Of a DNA stretch of 64,000 bases, positions 44,161 to 56,240 are shown piece by piece. The position numbers and the translations under genes were made by a program. The notes under the pieces are model-generated. The model did not search any database. It had not been told where the DNA came from and saw only the letters and a list, made by a program, of their open reading frames with translations. The stretch is from Tamarix chinensis. Lineage: Eukaryota; Streptophyta; Magnoliopsida; Caryophyllales; Tamaricaceae. The number at the start of each line of letters is the position of its first letter. Within the stretch, counting starts at the first letter, position 1. The stretch lies in the NCBI GenBank assembly GCA_030549775.1, contig CM060180.1, positions 83,049,672-83,113,671 of the forward strand. Direction: 5' to 3'.

Positions 44161-45050
44161 GTTTTGGTGAGCTATTGATTTTTATTTGGGTCAAATATGC
44201 CTAAACTAATAGATATGTTTGAAAGACTAATCAATTAGTTCAACCTAATTTATTATGTGTTGATCTTTCTTTAGGCATTATATCGTAAAAGTTTCATAAA
44301 TTTGTGAAATTAAGTCATGATCTTAGTGATGAATAATTATAACTAAGGAAAACTAACATAATTAATATTGTAATGTGGCTTAGATACTAGATTTGGTTTG
44401 ATTTTGGTATTATCTCTAAATACCCAACTTGGTGGATAATTACTTGAAAACACCCAATTGGTTATTAATGGAATTGATTTGATTATTGACATCACCTAAT
44501 AATTTTTCATAATGGAAATGGAAATGGAAATTGAGATGTTATTCTAGCCTTTTTTTCTTCAACTTTCAGAGTAGTTAACCGATAGTTAGTGAGTGGATCA
44601 CCCTTATGGTTTTTTTTGGCATTTCACTTAGTACGTATTTTTCTTCTCTATCGAGTTGCAATTAGTATGGATATGAACATATTTATAAGGTATAGGATAA
44701 ATATTGTGGTAGGTCAGCATGGTATTGGCATCTACCTTAGGTATTGTGGTATCCCTATACAAGACTTCTTATAGTATTAGTGTCCATAACTAAGGTGGGT
44801 GCAATATCCTAAATTTTATATTAGCCCTCATGATAGATGAATTCAAGGTATGATGGGTATAGTATCCTTTGAAAAATCCCCTTTAACATATTATAACCAT
44901 ATGTGGTGGATTTGGTATCACAATCTATGTTAGCCCTCATGGAACATGCACTCAATGTATTCGAGGTAATGGTTAACTATAGCATTCTATGGATAAGTAT
45001 GCAAATTGAGAGCTAGATAAGTAATAAAGGAGGGGTTATGCCAACCAAGA
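44160..45050. other. AT-rich repeat-derived DNA, unclassified
   Basis: No domain, array or clear LTR edge is visible. Short related strings ('agccctcatgatagatg', 'agccctcatggaacatg') hint at a decayed tandem duplication near 44820-44960. The 61-aa frame at 44589-44774 has no support as a gene. Confidence 0.4.
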
Positions 45051-46299
45051 GAAATTAAGGTTTTGAGGGGTAACCCTAAAGGATAGTTATTATCATATGT
45101 GAAAAATTGGGGTAGTAGGCCATGACTCTTGACCATGGTTTTTGAATGACATGTTAGGATTTAATGGGTATATTAGGGGCTTAAAATGGAAACTAGAGAT
45201 GAGGATATGCCAAAGTTGTGAAATTAGGGTTTCAAAGGGGAATAGGGCTATTTTGAGGTAGTAGTTGGGAAGGTTCCTTACATGAGTATGTATACATGTT
45301 TTTGTGATGACCTAAAGTTAATAAAACAAGAATACTAAACTAATCACCTAAATTGGAAGATCACTTGAGTAGGGACCAATTGTACTTGTCGATCCACCAA
45401 CAAGAATAGTAGCTAAGAGTGTATTGCCCTAGAAGTTGAACCATGTCATTGTTCCACCGGTGAAAATAGTGGGGTCTTGAACTCGAGGAAACCAAACCAT
45501 TAGATGATAATAACCCATGGTAATACACTAATTACTTATAGTGGAATAACACATAAGTCAAGACCAGTTGTACCTTGATTGCTGATCCATCGATGAGAAT
45601 AGTGGCCAGGAGTATCTTTTCCTAAAAGTTGTACTTGTTTACCTTTCCACCGGTTGAGAATATTAGGGTCCCTAAATCCAATTTGAATAAAATTATGAGT
45701 TAATTATCATTGTACTAATACTCTACATTAGGATAATATTAAATAATTTGGTATGATCTACTTATGCATGTATCATCTCATATTATGGTGTTATTGACCT
45801 CTACAACCTTTTGGATTGTATTGTTACCTTACGTAGTACATAGTCAACTGATCACCCCTATTATGGGTGCTACTTATTCCCATAAATAGAGACCCCTTAT
45901 GAGCCTGTGCAAGTAAATGAGGACTCATTAGAAGACTTTGTTGCATACTATAATATGATAGGGGTAGAGTGATGTTATTATGATCAAGGCTAGGGACCTG
46001 AGAGTGTGACATCCAGTTGTTATTTTAATTGGTTTTCTTCTTGTTAATTTTTAGTTTAACGTTTAGTTATGCATGTCAATGTTAACTTTAAAACAAAAAT
46101 CTAACTCTTATTTATGATATGGATTGTACTTTTGCTACACTTATCATAGCTTGCATTCTATTTAATCTTGCCTTATAGTAGGTATAAGGATGGTCTATGG
46201 CCAAACTTACACCGATTATAGTATCAACACCCCTCTTATATTTGAATGTTCTTCCACTTAAAATAAAATTTTTCAATTGCACTTTTTAGGGGTGTTAAA
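45050..46299 (+). mobile_element. Tekay-like LTR fragment, 3' part
   Basis: The reverse complement of the segments at 20560-21930 and 2580-3340: 'ttttgaggggtaaccctaaa', a CCGGTGG-type array (45390-45665), 'aagtaaatgaggactcatta', and 'tataaggatggt'. It ends 'ttttaggggtgttaaa' at 46299, a decayed GGTGTTACA terminus. Confidence 0.65.
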
Positions 46300-46526
46300 T
46301 GATAGCCATAGATATCCTATTCCTTAAGTGTATACAGCTCGTAAAGGGTGGGTAAATGGCCTGTAGAGCAAAAAAAATACCCAATCACTAATATATCTAC
46401 TAGTGGTCCCTCAAGTTTACTAATTACCATAAATTTAGTATGTAGAGTATTTACTATTATTGATTACCAAAAATGTAGTCCGTAAACTTATGGTTTTAGA
46501 TCATGTTATCCCCTAATGTCTTTAAG
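46300..46526. other. AT-rich stretch without identifiable features
   Basis: Lies between the Tekay-like LTR end and the copia LTR. I see nothing recognisable apart from a short internal repetition of 'attaccaaaaatgtagt' and 'attaccataaatttagtatg'. Confidence 0.4.
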
Positions 46527-47076
46527 TGTTTAACATGAATACATATAACAATATTTATTGCAGAATAATCCAGATTAAATGGATTTGAATGAATATCAGA
46601 ATTAACACGACAATTGAATACTTAATAATTCAATCATAAGTTAGAAAATTTGGAGAAAAAAATAGAGATCTTTATTCATGTTCTCGTGTAATTACAAAAT
46701 TATTTAACTAATTAATCAATCAACTACACAAATTACCAATTCTATAATAAGAAGAACATTGTGTAAAAGAGTGAGAAGATTGCATTACACAACATGATGA
46801 ATCTGGTTTTATCATATCTCTTTTATATCAGATAAAATCATACCGGAAAAAATGTGTGCTTCGTAAAGTTACCAAAAAATGTGGTCCATGTTTAGAAACA
46901 CATGACCACTGTGTTATTTTACGTACTCTCAACTTTTTGTCTAAAAACCAAATCAAAACATTCTAAGAATAAACAATGCTTGTGTTAGTAACATGAGGGC
47001 CCTATTTTTATCACAAAATTCATAATAAAACATTATCATATCTCTTTTATATCAAATAAAATCCTATAGGGAAAAA
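46527..47076 (-). mobile_element. Ty1/copia element, 3' LTR, left piece
   Basis: The left edge is uncertain; TGTTTAACATG at 46527 is a candidate. The right piece is 51597-51852. The LTR contains a 224-bp tandem duplication: unit 1 starts at 46809 ('ttatcatatctcttttatat') and unit 2 at 47033 and continues after the insertion. It is interrupted by a type I long LTR at 47077. Confidence 0.65.
46809..47076. repeat. 224-bp tandem duplication in copia LTR
   Basis: Unit 1 is 46809-47032. Unit 2 is 47033-47076 plus 51597 to about 51776. Shared landmarks are 'gtgtgcttcgtaaagt'/'gtgtgtttcgtaaagt' and 'aaaacattctaag'. Confidence 0.8.
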
Positions 47077-47222
47077 TGTCACACCCCCAAAATTCATTAC
47101 TAAAAAATTTTGTTTTATTAAAAGCTAAGCGAAAGTAAAAAATAGTAAATTTTGGGAATGCTACTGCCACACTTAGTACCAAACCAATTTCCTTCTACAT
47201 TTCTAGTATCAAGTGCTAAGGC
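47077..47222 (-). other. Conserved two-hairpin LTR 3' end (copy 4)
   Basis: The terminal arm TGTCACACCCCCAAAATTCA is followed by its partner 'aattttgggaatgctac'. Hairpin 1 arms run from CACTTAGTACCAAACC to 'tagtatcaagtg' near 47217. This copy is more diverged than those at 12306 and 32198, but the pairing is still visible. Confidence 0.75.
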
Positions 47223-49029
47223 TTAGAAAGAAAGTGAATACATTTTATACCAAACCAAGTTATAGAATTAAATCAGAGTTGTGCATTAAAGACATTACAA
47301 GAGGTAAAACCCATTATTAGTAGTTACAAGAAAATAAATTAATTTCATAAATAAATATGAAAGTTTAAAAGATAATTTCATAAACTACCTAGAAAATCCT
47401 TATGCTTTTACCTAATAAGGACCTGAATAGCACCTGTTGGCTAACCTAGAAGGGACACTACCCATTAAATAGGTAGGGACCCACAAAGTAACCCATCAAT
47501 ACTATGGTATTGGGTAACATTTTGTACAAAGTAACCACATACAACACATCACATCATAAAAGTAATTACACAATGTATATAAATAACACAACAAACAATA
47601 AGATTTACATATCATAAAGTCCATTTACTTAGCATCTCCAGCACTTACCAAGAGTGACAGGCACCAATGCCATATTTATACTATAACAATAGATCATGAT
47701 GGTAAAATTAATAATTCTGATCTTAAGCCATTAATTAAATATTAATTAATACTGTCTATTGAATTTTATCCACGTATGTTCAGGGATCCTACACTTATAA
47801 TCAATGGGTCAGGCATAAGATATCCAACTCCAAGGCAAAATGCACCTGGCCACTATTATAACTAGTGGACCGGTAAGCAAATATAACCTCCAAGCAACAC
47901 GCACCTAGCAACTATTATAACTGGTGGACTGGTACAAATGATATAATTCATCTATCCCCAACCTATGTGGTGTTCCACTATAAGTGATTAGTGTCATTCC
48001 ATTTAATTAACACACTATTTCCATTTATTTAACTAGAGAGGGAGATCACGAACTCAAATATATAAAGGTTCACCAGTCATATTGGCGTATAAAAGCAGCA
48101 CAGTACCTTCTAACCATCAACTCAAGGACGCAAAGGTATCCTGGTCACACTAGTGCATGAGGACACACAATACCCTACTAACAAGGACACTTAATCTATA
48201 AGTATGCATACCCCCTAATTAGGTTTGTAGAGAGAAATAGAATAAGATATAGGGCCTAAATGGGGCATTAAGGCACACTAGCAAAAATATAGAATAATCA
48301 TAGGCTAAACCACGTCTTTAGGGTAGCAACTCCTAAAGAGCCACCATTCTCAGTCTTAAAGTCTTCCACTTTAATTATTAGTGTCTTAATTAAGGTGGCC
48401 ATGAGAAACACAACAATGGCATACTTATTCGTTTTAAAATTTTTCCATTACTATTAAGTAATTATTGTCTACATGCATGTGCATGGGATGCATAGAATGA
48501 GTGACCATGTGTATGGGGAGTTTATTTTCAAAGTTTTCAAGCACTAATATTAATATTAGCTAATTAATCAATTAGGTAGTAGATTTAGATAATAGGTAAA
48601 GTATAGAGTAGCATAAAATTAGCATAAAGGTAACATAATATCTTTTAGCTTGGAATTTTTTAATTATGCTTTTAGCTAGTGGTAGAATAGCTATAAGCAG
48701 TCATATAAGGCATAAGTATGAGACATTGAAGTTGAAGATCAATGTTAAACTTGAATATGAGTGAATTCTATGTTAGTTCAATTCAAGTTAATCGAATCTG
48801 TGTGAACGATTTAACTTGAAAGTTTTAATCTATTTGTCTGTGTTAATTAGAGATTAATTCATATCTTTTCTACTCTTCTTAATCCATATTTTTCCAACCA
48901 TAATTATCATCCGAATCCCACTCTAATTCGAAGTTAAGCAAAGCCCTAATTTGATTTACACATTAGAAACCCTAAACTACCATTTGAAACCCTACCACCT
49001 TTCATCCAAACCAAACAACACTTTTTCTT

Positions 49030-49075
49030 TTCTATTCTAACCAAACTCTAACCCTAACCCTAAACCATGATCTCA
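49030..49075. repeat. Short telomere-like CCCTAA run
   Basis: 'ctctaaccctaaccctaaacc' gives two to three CCCTAA units inside the type I LTR. It is too short for a relic telomere. Confidence 0.6.
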
Positions 49076-51596
49076 TCCTTCATCTAAACCCTAACCTTCG
49101 AAGCTTAGCAACATCAATATACCATTATTGAATGCATGTACTAATTACCATAAATCATTCAAAACATCATCATTAGAAAACCATCACCATCAAATTATAT
49201 CTATTTTATTCTAACCATCACCACTATCTTTCTATCCTATTTGAATGTGTTAAGCCCTAATATACCATCACTGAGCCTTATTCTTATTATTATTATCATC
49301 ATAGCCAAAGCATATTCTCATCAATTTGAGAAATCTATCCTCCCTCACACATCAACCCCCTCCTCGTGCTAAAATTACCAAAATACCATTATTATTTAAT
49401 AATTTACCAATTTACCCTTTTTATTCATAAAATCACTAAGATACCTCTAACACATAAAATATTATCACCCATAGTCCACATGCATCCTCTAACACCACCA
49501 ACCATTATTATTCATTATGAATATCTATTAGCACATACCATACACACTTATTTAGGCCACACCCTATGTACAATAAAATTACTAAAATGCCCCTAGGGAT
49601 TATATTAACATTATCTCAATTACAAATGGTCATATTTGCTTATCATGATACATACATGCATCTAATATTATTATTAACAACAAGGCTTCTTTCTTAACCA
49701 TTATTTCTACACATGACCCAATATAGCATGCTTTTCATTCTAACTTCCAACATATGCTACAAATCATGGTATACTTAACACCACATAACATATACATAAA
49801 TATATTAAAAAACCCTAACGTGCTAGCATACATATATCCACACATTTTAGTAAGATGTAATGATTACCTTATTTCCAATAATAATTAAACTTTACTAGTA
49901 CCCCATTAAAAGTTTAAGCTTTGATTAGTAAAAATTATACCTAAAGATAATACCACAATTATCAAAATATGAGAAGGTAGTTAAAAGAATAATTTTTTAA
50001 TAAAGAAAATCTTATAAACTACCCTTATTACTAACTATATTTTACCTCAAGGAATTGTCAAACGGATATTGAATTATAGGGTAACACTCACGCTACATGG
50101 GCAGCATGGGTTGCATGCATGAAAGGGGAAAAGAAATGGGGGTGACAAGGAGAATTGGGAGGAGGGAGAAAAAGAGCTTGGGTGAGGATAAAGGGTTTCG
50201 GTTAAGGGCTTGTATAGGGGAGTGGGGGTAGTGGTTGGGTGCAAGAGAGATGGCAGGGTGTAGGTGGTGCTTAGGGGTGAAATATTGGTGGCGGAGATGG
50301 CAACAACAACGACAACAAGGTTGGAAAAGTGGTGCAAAGGAGGAAGAGGAGGAGAAGGAATGAGGGTGTTGTAGGGGAGATCTCGACAAGCTAAGGTAGG
50401 GAGGTGGTAGGAGAGGTGTTAGGGAGTTAAGGGGCGTCTTCTGTGGAGGTAGAAGAGGGGAGATGGCAGCGCAAGGTGGTGGTGCAAAGTGGAGGCTGAG
50501 GAGGAGAAGAAAAGAAAAAAGGAAGAGAAAGGTGGCCTGCAAGGGGCTAGCGGCGGTTGTTGGGTGGTGCAAAAAGGATGTAGGAGAGGCCAGGGGGTTG
50601 GTGTGGTGGTTGGTTGGGTTGTGGAGATGGCAGTTGAGGGTAACAAAGCAAAAATAGGGGAGGAGAGGAGAATAAGAAAAGAAAGGAGAAGAGAGGTTAT
50701 GTAAAGAGGGTGAAGGGAGCTCGAGGAAAGGAAATGGGTAGAGGAGAAGGAGAAAAGAAGAGAGAGAGAAGGACAAGCAAAGGTGATGCAAGGTAGGTGG
50801 CTGTAGGGGTAGGTGTTATAGGTCAGGGAAGGATGTTAGGGAGAATGAAGGATGAAAATGGGAAGAAAGTGGCATGTAATAGGGGCTATGTAGGGGCGTT
50901 TAGCTCAAATTAGAAAGGAAAGGGATAGAAGAGAGGGGGATAGGGTAGGGTAAGTTATGCAAGTGTAGAGGGGAGAGAGTTGTAGGCATGGGGGAAAGAA
51001 GGGGGTGTTTGGCTTGACAGGTGAACAAGGAAGAACATGAAAAAGAAGAAGAAGGGGGAGGCGGGTCAGTCAGGCAGGGAGAAGGTTGAGGCGGGCCAGC
51101 CCGAGCACAAGGGAGAAGGAGGAAGGAAGGGAGAATGGTTGGGTTAGACCAACTAGAGGGAAGAAGAAGAAAAGAAAGAAAGAGGGGGGACATTGGACGG
51201 CGAGGAAAGGAAAGAGGGGCAGCAGCCTAGCGAGGGAGAAGGGAGAAATAGGTTGGGCAGCCCAAGGAAGGAGAAAATAAGGAAATAAAAATTTAAATAA
51301 TTTTTAGAATTAGGGTATTTAATTATTTGGATGATAAATTATTTTTAATAAATTAATTTAATTAAAATTTAATATATTAATTTAAGAGGATAGTTTTAGG
51401 GAAATGGGTTTAAAAAATTATTTCAATAAAAAGAGTATAATAAAATAATAAAATATTTATTTTAATTAATTAAACAATCATATCCATTTTTATAAATTAA
51501 AAGCCCACAAAATAATTAAAATAATAATTTAAAAATAAATTATTTCAAATAAGGTTTAATCATGAAATTTTAGGTTTACATTTTTGGGGTATTACA

Positions 51597-51852
51597 AAAT
51601 GTGTGTTTCGTAAAGTAACTAAAAAATATGGTATGTGTTTAAAAACATAAGGCCTCCGTGTTATTTTACATAATCTTGGCTTTTTTGTCCAAAACCATAT
51701 CAAAACATTCTAAGGAAAAATAATGTATGTGTTAGTAACACCAGGCCCTTATGATTATCAAAAAATTCATAATATCGACTAACTCTTCTCCAACACCTAC
51801 ATAAACCAAAATAATATTATGTTGTGCATCAAATACTTAGTCAAAGCTCACA
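51597..51852 (-). mobile_element. Ty1/copia element, 3' LTR, right piece
   Basis: Completes LTR unit 2 and ends, on the minus strand, with the LTR start TGTGAGCTTTGACTAAG at 51852. It is immediately preceded there by the purine tract CAAGGTGGAGAATTG, the usual copia form. Confidence 0.75.
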
Positions 51853-51867
51853 ATTCTCCACCTTGAA
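51853..51867 (-). other. Copia polypurine tract
   Basis: Minus strand CAAGGTGGAGAAT, a standard Ty1/copia polypurine tract, next to the LTR start at 51852. Confidence 0.8.
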
Positions 51868-51899
51868 GTAGTATCTATGATGTATGACATGGAAATACC

Positions 51900-52560
51900 T
51901 TTATGAAAAAAAACCTTGGCCTAAAAAATGTCCTTATAGTCTATGAATATTGATCAAGTCTAAGAAACACTCAAACTTACCCATAGTTAATGGCTTGATT
52001 AGCATATTAGCCAGATTATCTAAAATATCCACTTTCTCCAACATAACTTTGCTAGTAGCAATAGTACCTTAGATAAAGTGATACCTGATGTCAATATGCT
52101 TTGCTTAACGATTAAAAGAATTATGATTCTTTGCTAAACAGATAGCACTCTAGATATCACCTCAAATGACTAGAGTGGCATATCCAAACCCCATCTCACA
52201 TACTAAACCACCAAACCACACAGCTTCCTAAAAAGACTCTATGATAGCTATATAATTTACACTCATAGTGGACAATGTTGTCACTTCTTGCAAGGAAGAC
52301 CTTTAGTTAATAGATAAACCCACTAAGACAAAAAAAATATATACTAGAGGACCTCATTTCATCAAGGTCTCCACCATAATCAAAGTCTATGAACCCAAAA
52401 AGCAAATCTGCTAATCTTCCATACTCTATATAAGCTAATCTCCTATAATCTTATAATTTTTAGTGAGTAGCTAACAAATATCTCACCGACTTAGCATCCA
52501 TTAGATAATACATCTCTAGCAACATGTTCACATAGTACTTTTATGTCAAGTGCAAAAGCT
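51900..52560 (-). pseudogene. Copia RNase H remnant
   Basis: The minus strand reads 'MSVNYIAIIES', in the place of the A-E-Y-I-A segment, then 'EAVWFGGLVCEMGFGYATLV' in shifted frames. 'SAICLAKNHNSFN' and 'AKHIDIRYHFI' follow, then 'TIATSKVMLEKVDILDNLA' and 'MLIKPLTMGKFECFLDLINI'. These are the K-H-I-D-I-R-Y-H-F and D-x-x-T-K-P-L boxes at the C-terminus of every copia Pol. Several stops are present. Confidence 0.88.
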
Positions 52561-53130
52561 TTTACTCATATCCTCTTATAATATCCATGCCAAGAATCCT
52601 CTTTGCAGCTCAAAGATCCTTCATCTCAAACTCACAATTCAGCATTATCTTTACCTTATCAACATAGGACACATCTTTTACTACAACAAGTATGTCATCA
52701 ACATATATCAAAAGATACACAGGTGAGCTACCCTCCATCTCCTTCAATTACATGTATCCATCATACTCACTCCTAGAGAAACCATAATCAAGCATAAACT
52801 AAGCAAATCAATTATATCACTATCAAGGAGACTACTTTAGACCATATAGTGACCTCTTTAATAGGAACACATGGCCACACATCCCCTCAATAAGAAACCC
52901 ATCAGGCTTATTCATACAAATCTCCTCCTTGAGCTCACCATGCAAGAATGTAGTTTTAACATCTAGCTGATCCAACGATAGGTCATATATAGCCACAAGC
53001 ACAAGCAAAGTACGAATAGAAGTATGTATAACACTATGAAAAGATACCTCATTATAGTTCGCTTTTAAATTTTGACCGATTCCACATGAAACTAAAACCC
53101 ATTTGAATTTCGCTATTTACTTCATCTTGG
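52560..53130 (-). pseudogene. Copia reverse transcriptase remnant
   Basis: Visible on the minus strand: 'WVLVSCGIGQNLKANY', 'DLSLDQLDVKTTFLHGELKE', 'EICMNKPDGFLIEGM', 'HVFLLKRSLYGLK' and 'FSRSEYDGYM'. 'VYLLIYVDDILVVVKDVSY' has the catalytic YVDD intact at 52694-52705, then 'VDKVKIMLNCEFEMKDL' and 'AAKRILGMDIIRG'. The order and spacing are those of plant Ty1/copia RT. Stops interrupt after 'SLYGLK' and 'EMKDL'. Confidence 0.93.
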
Positions 53131-53960
53131 GTTCCTTCAAAAGTTCCCATGTCTAATTCTTTAATAAGGACTTCATCTCCTCCTCCATATCAGCACACCA
53201 CTTAGCTAAATAAAAACTCACAACAGCCTTTGAGACTGATGCTAGATCATACACATTAATAATAATCTCTAAACTAGGTATAGCATAGCCAAAAATTCTT
53301 CAAACCATACCTGACTTGAGACCTAACAATCCTCCATCATCTGCCTCGAGAAATACCTATTTACTCCACCTGTTGTTTGGATCCACCCACTTTAGGAATA
53401 GTGGGTTTATCAGAAGGTCTTTATCATCCAACTCAGCCTCAACTTCCAAATTTCTTGAAGAACTATCTTTCTCCACTTCCTTAGATATACCATCATAAGA
53501 CTTAATGTTCTTGAGGAACACAGACTAATTAAAGGCACATCCCAACTAGTTAAGAAATTAGATTTAGTTGGGTCTCATAACCTATACCCCTTCACTCTTG
53601 ATGTAAAGATTATAAAGATACAATTCTTAGCTCTAGTCTCAAGTTTACCATCATTCACATAAGCATAAGAAGGGTAACCAAAGGCATGCAAACCAAAGTA
53701 ACTATCAGGCTTACTGGACCAAAAATGTCTTGTGTCTTCAACTCAATGGATCAATATGGTGATCAGATCTCCAGGTATACTGCCATGCAAACTACCTCAT
53801 CCCAAAAATCTTGGCCTAGCTAATGATAACATACAACAAGCCTTCCCTAATAGGGTCATGTTCATCTGCTCAACATCTACAACACTCCCATTTTTCACTA
53901 CCAAAAATTTTCATTTTAAAATAGTGAGGAAGCAAAAATACCAAGCACACTTAGGAAAAA
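53130..53960 (-). pseudogene. Copia integrase C-terminal remnant
   Basis: In minus-strand frames: 'EQMNMTLLGKACCMLS' (family form RMNRTLLERARCML), 'FWDEVV', then 'FGLHAFGYPSYAYVNDGKLE' and 'RAKNCIFIIFTSRVKGYRL'. This is the conserved stretch after the integrase core in copia Pol. Further left the hinge to RT is acidic ('SKEVEKDSSSRNLEVEAELD'). The integrase core, protease, Gag and 5' LTR are missing; the element ends near 53960. The two plus-strand frames at 53316-53498 and 53732-53968 are shadows. Confidence 0.87.
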
Positions 53961-55142
53961 TGAGGTGACACCGTTGTACCAAGCATAGGATAGATGTATG
54001 TCGTACTTTCCATATTAGATGCAAGGTTGAAAACCAAAATAAGCAAACTAAGGTATATTTAAAGGAAGTTTTTACACCATAGGACTTTAATGGGCTTTGA
54101 CATAGTCAAATATAGGGAAATGGATTAACTATAAATACAGGGCTATTATGGTAGAAAACAAGTTAGGGTGTGGCCCTAAAACCATGATTCGTCATATACC
54201 GCACAAATAACCTCCAAATGTGCACACTCTCAAGCCCTGAACCCAAGGTGAAGTAGGCCTAATACTTGCTATACCCCAAAATCTATACATGACCCACTAC
54301 TTGTGGGAATAAGTAGGTCACCAAGCTAATGGTCACATCAGTACATTATATACTGAGTAAGTCAAGTTCCTCAGTAGAAACCACAAGCATACAGGATTCT
54401 TTCATTTCATGGAAATCATATTTAACATGAGTCATGGTAATGCCATATAATTAAATGCACTTACTCTATCATGGTCACGTAATGAATCAACACTTAATAC
54501 AATGCACAACTTCGGCAGTTTAAGATGGAGTGTGCTTGTCTTCATAATACAACATCATAGATAGCCACATGCAAATACTAAGTAGGTTATTCAATGTCAA
54601 CTAGGGTTTCTACCATCCATACATATGGTTTGCATTGGATATATTTTCTGACTTGCATAACCGATTAGGTCATTCATTTGCAGTCATTATTTCTCTTTTA
54701 CTTTCCTTCACAACCACATCCTCATTTTATTCTTATCCAAGTACCTAATTAATTTCTTATCCAAATACTTATCTAAATTGTCATTAATAATTCATTCTAA
54801 TTGTTGTCTAATTACTCATTCCAACTATTATTAATTACTCATCCTCATTAGCATCATGTACTCATTACAATTATTATCCAAGTGTTCATTCCCCCTTTTA
54901 TCATTATCATCAAGCGATGGACTCTGCACCACCCCATGGTCTCACATACTATGAAAGCCTATCCAAAGTAAGAGACATAAAGTCTAGGCCGAAGCTAATA
55001 ACCATAATGGGCATAAGTCCAAGCTGAAGAAAAGTAACCATCAATCGACATAAGTCAAGGTTAAAGCCAACCACAATGGACATAAGTTAGAACAAATCAA
55101 ACCACCTTGGTAACTAAATCCTTTAGTATCGAAACCACCTAA
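53961..55142 (-). mobile_element. Degenerate long-LTR fragment with short tandem repeats
   Basis: 'acttgtgggaataagtaggtcac', 'catcagtacattatatactgagtaag' is a decayed version of the conserved block at 3860-3910. Two weak arrays follow: units of about 30-35 bp with 'attactcattcc' (54720-54900) and units of about 45-50 bp with 'ggcataagtccaag' (54960-55100). No gene is seen. Confidence 0.55.
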
Positions 55143-55295
55143 TGTAACACCCCCAAAATTCACTACTGAAAATTTTCATTTTATTAAAAAGAATTAGCGG
55201 AAGCAAAATAATGAAACTATGAATTTTGGGGATATTACCGCCACACTTAGTACCAGACCGGTTCACACATACCATTCCAATACCAAGTGCTAAGG
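55143..55295 (-). other. Conserved two-hairpin LTR 3' end (copy 5)
   Basis: The terminal arm TGTAACACCCCCAAAATTCA pairs with 'tgaattttggggatattac' near 55232. Hairpin 1 uses CACTTAGTACCAGACCGGTT and its partner 'ccaataccaagtg', ending near 55291. Confidence 0.8.
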
Positions 55296-55884
55296 TTGAA
55301 AGAGAAAAATATAACTTACGAGAAACTCAAACCAATGATTAAATTAAAGTAGCGTAATTAAATATTTTATAAGAGTATAATCCACCAATGGTGGTTACAA
55401 GAAAATGAAGGCCACATCAAATCTAAGGTTTAAAAATGGAAGGAATACAACCCTAGGACTTCCTGGATAGTTCCTCAAGCTCTTTCTTGAGGGTCCGCTT
55501 GAATAGCGCCTAAAAATAACCTGCAAGGGACACTGGCCATTGAATAGGTAGGGGCCCCACAAATGGAACCCTTCAGTACTATGGTATTGAGTAACCCTTT
55601 AAAAATACACTTAAAAGTTGGCACATAATGTAACACATGGTATACTACTATATCCATACATAATGACAGGTGTAAACATAATATTCAGATCCATACATTA
55701 ACATATTCAACAAGTCAATCAGGTATTAATGGTGTATACATAACATTCACTTTCGTACATTCGCATACTTAACAAGTCAACCAAATATTAATAGCCCATA
55801 ATGAAAAATCGATACTTTTAGGGCCTTAAGGTCATTAGTCCATCATTAATCAATCATCTTGGATTATAAATATCCATGCAAGTG

Positions 55885-56240
55885 TAGGAACTCCACTATT
55901 ATAGCCGGTGGATCGGTCACTTATAGGGCAGAACGCACCTAACCACTATTATATGCCAGTGGATCGGTCTCCAAGGCAAAACGCTCCTGGCCACTATTAT
56001 GCTAGTGGATCGGTCTGGCCCCAACTCTCATGGTGTTCCACTGTAAGTACTTAGTATCTTTTACATGTCTTTACAAATTAGGGTTTGGTTTATTGAGCTT
56101 GGGATCCCCCACTATTATAACCGGTGGATCGGTTACTTATAGGACAGAACGCACCTAACCACTATTATATGCTGGTGGATCGGTCTCCAAGGCACCCCCG
56201 CACTTGGACACTATTATGCCGGTAGATCAGTCTGGACCCT
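55885..56240 (-). repeat. Array of CCACTATTATAGCCGGTGGATCGG motif
   Basis: Six copies in two groups of three, separated by 'gttccactgtaagtacttag'. The groups resemble each other over about 220 bp, so the array has itself been duplicated. Confidence 0.85.

Larger units (their letters stand above)
47077..51596 (-). mobile_element. Type I long LTR, complete (4520 bp)
   Basis: On the minus strand the unit runs from TGTAATACCCCAAAAATG at 51596 to GGGGGTGTGACA at 47077. It lies inside unit 2 of the copia LTR duplication: the A-run and 'atgtgtg' of the target continue across the junction. The duplication itself falls in an A homopolymer and cannot be measured. It has a two-hairpin end (47077-47222), a CCGGTGG-type array (47855-47945), the 'ggtatcctggtcacac' block (48060-48370), telomere-like CCCTAA runs (48960-49075), and a block 50090-51280 that is purine-rich on the plus strand (C/T-rich in sense). 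The 232-aa frame at 50093-50791 (minus) is Pro/Ser/Leu-rich low-complexity sequence, not accepted as a gene. Confidence 0.82.

Noticed and set aside
49030..49075. Interstitial telomere
   Set aside because: Only two to three CCCTAA units occur in a region generally rich in 'aaccctaa' strings.
50093..50791. 232-aa minus-strand open frame
   Set aside because: It lies in the C/T-rich sense strand of a type I LTR. The protein is Pro/Ser/Leu-rich low-complexity sequence, and no equivalent frame is aligned in the other copies.
53316..53968. Two plus-strand frames of 60 and 78 aa
   Set aside because: They are antisense shadows of the minus-strand copia integrase region.
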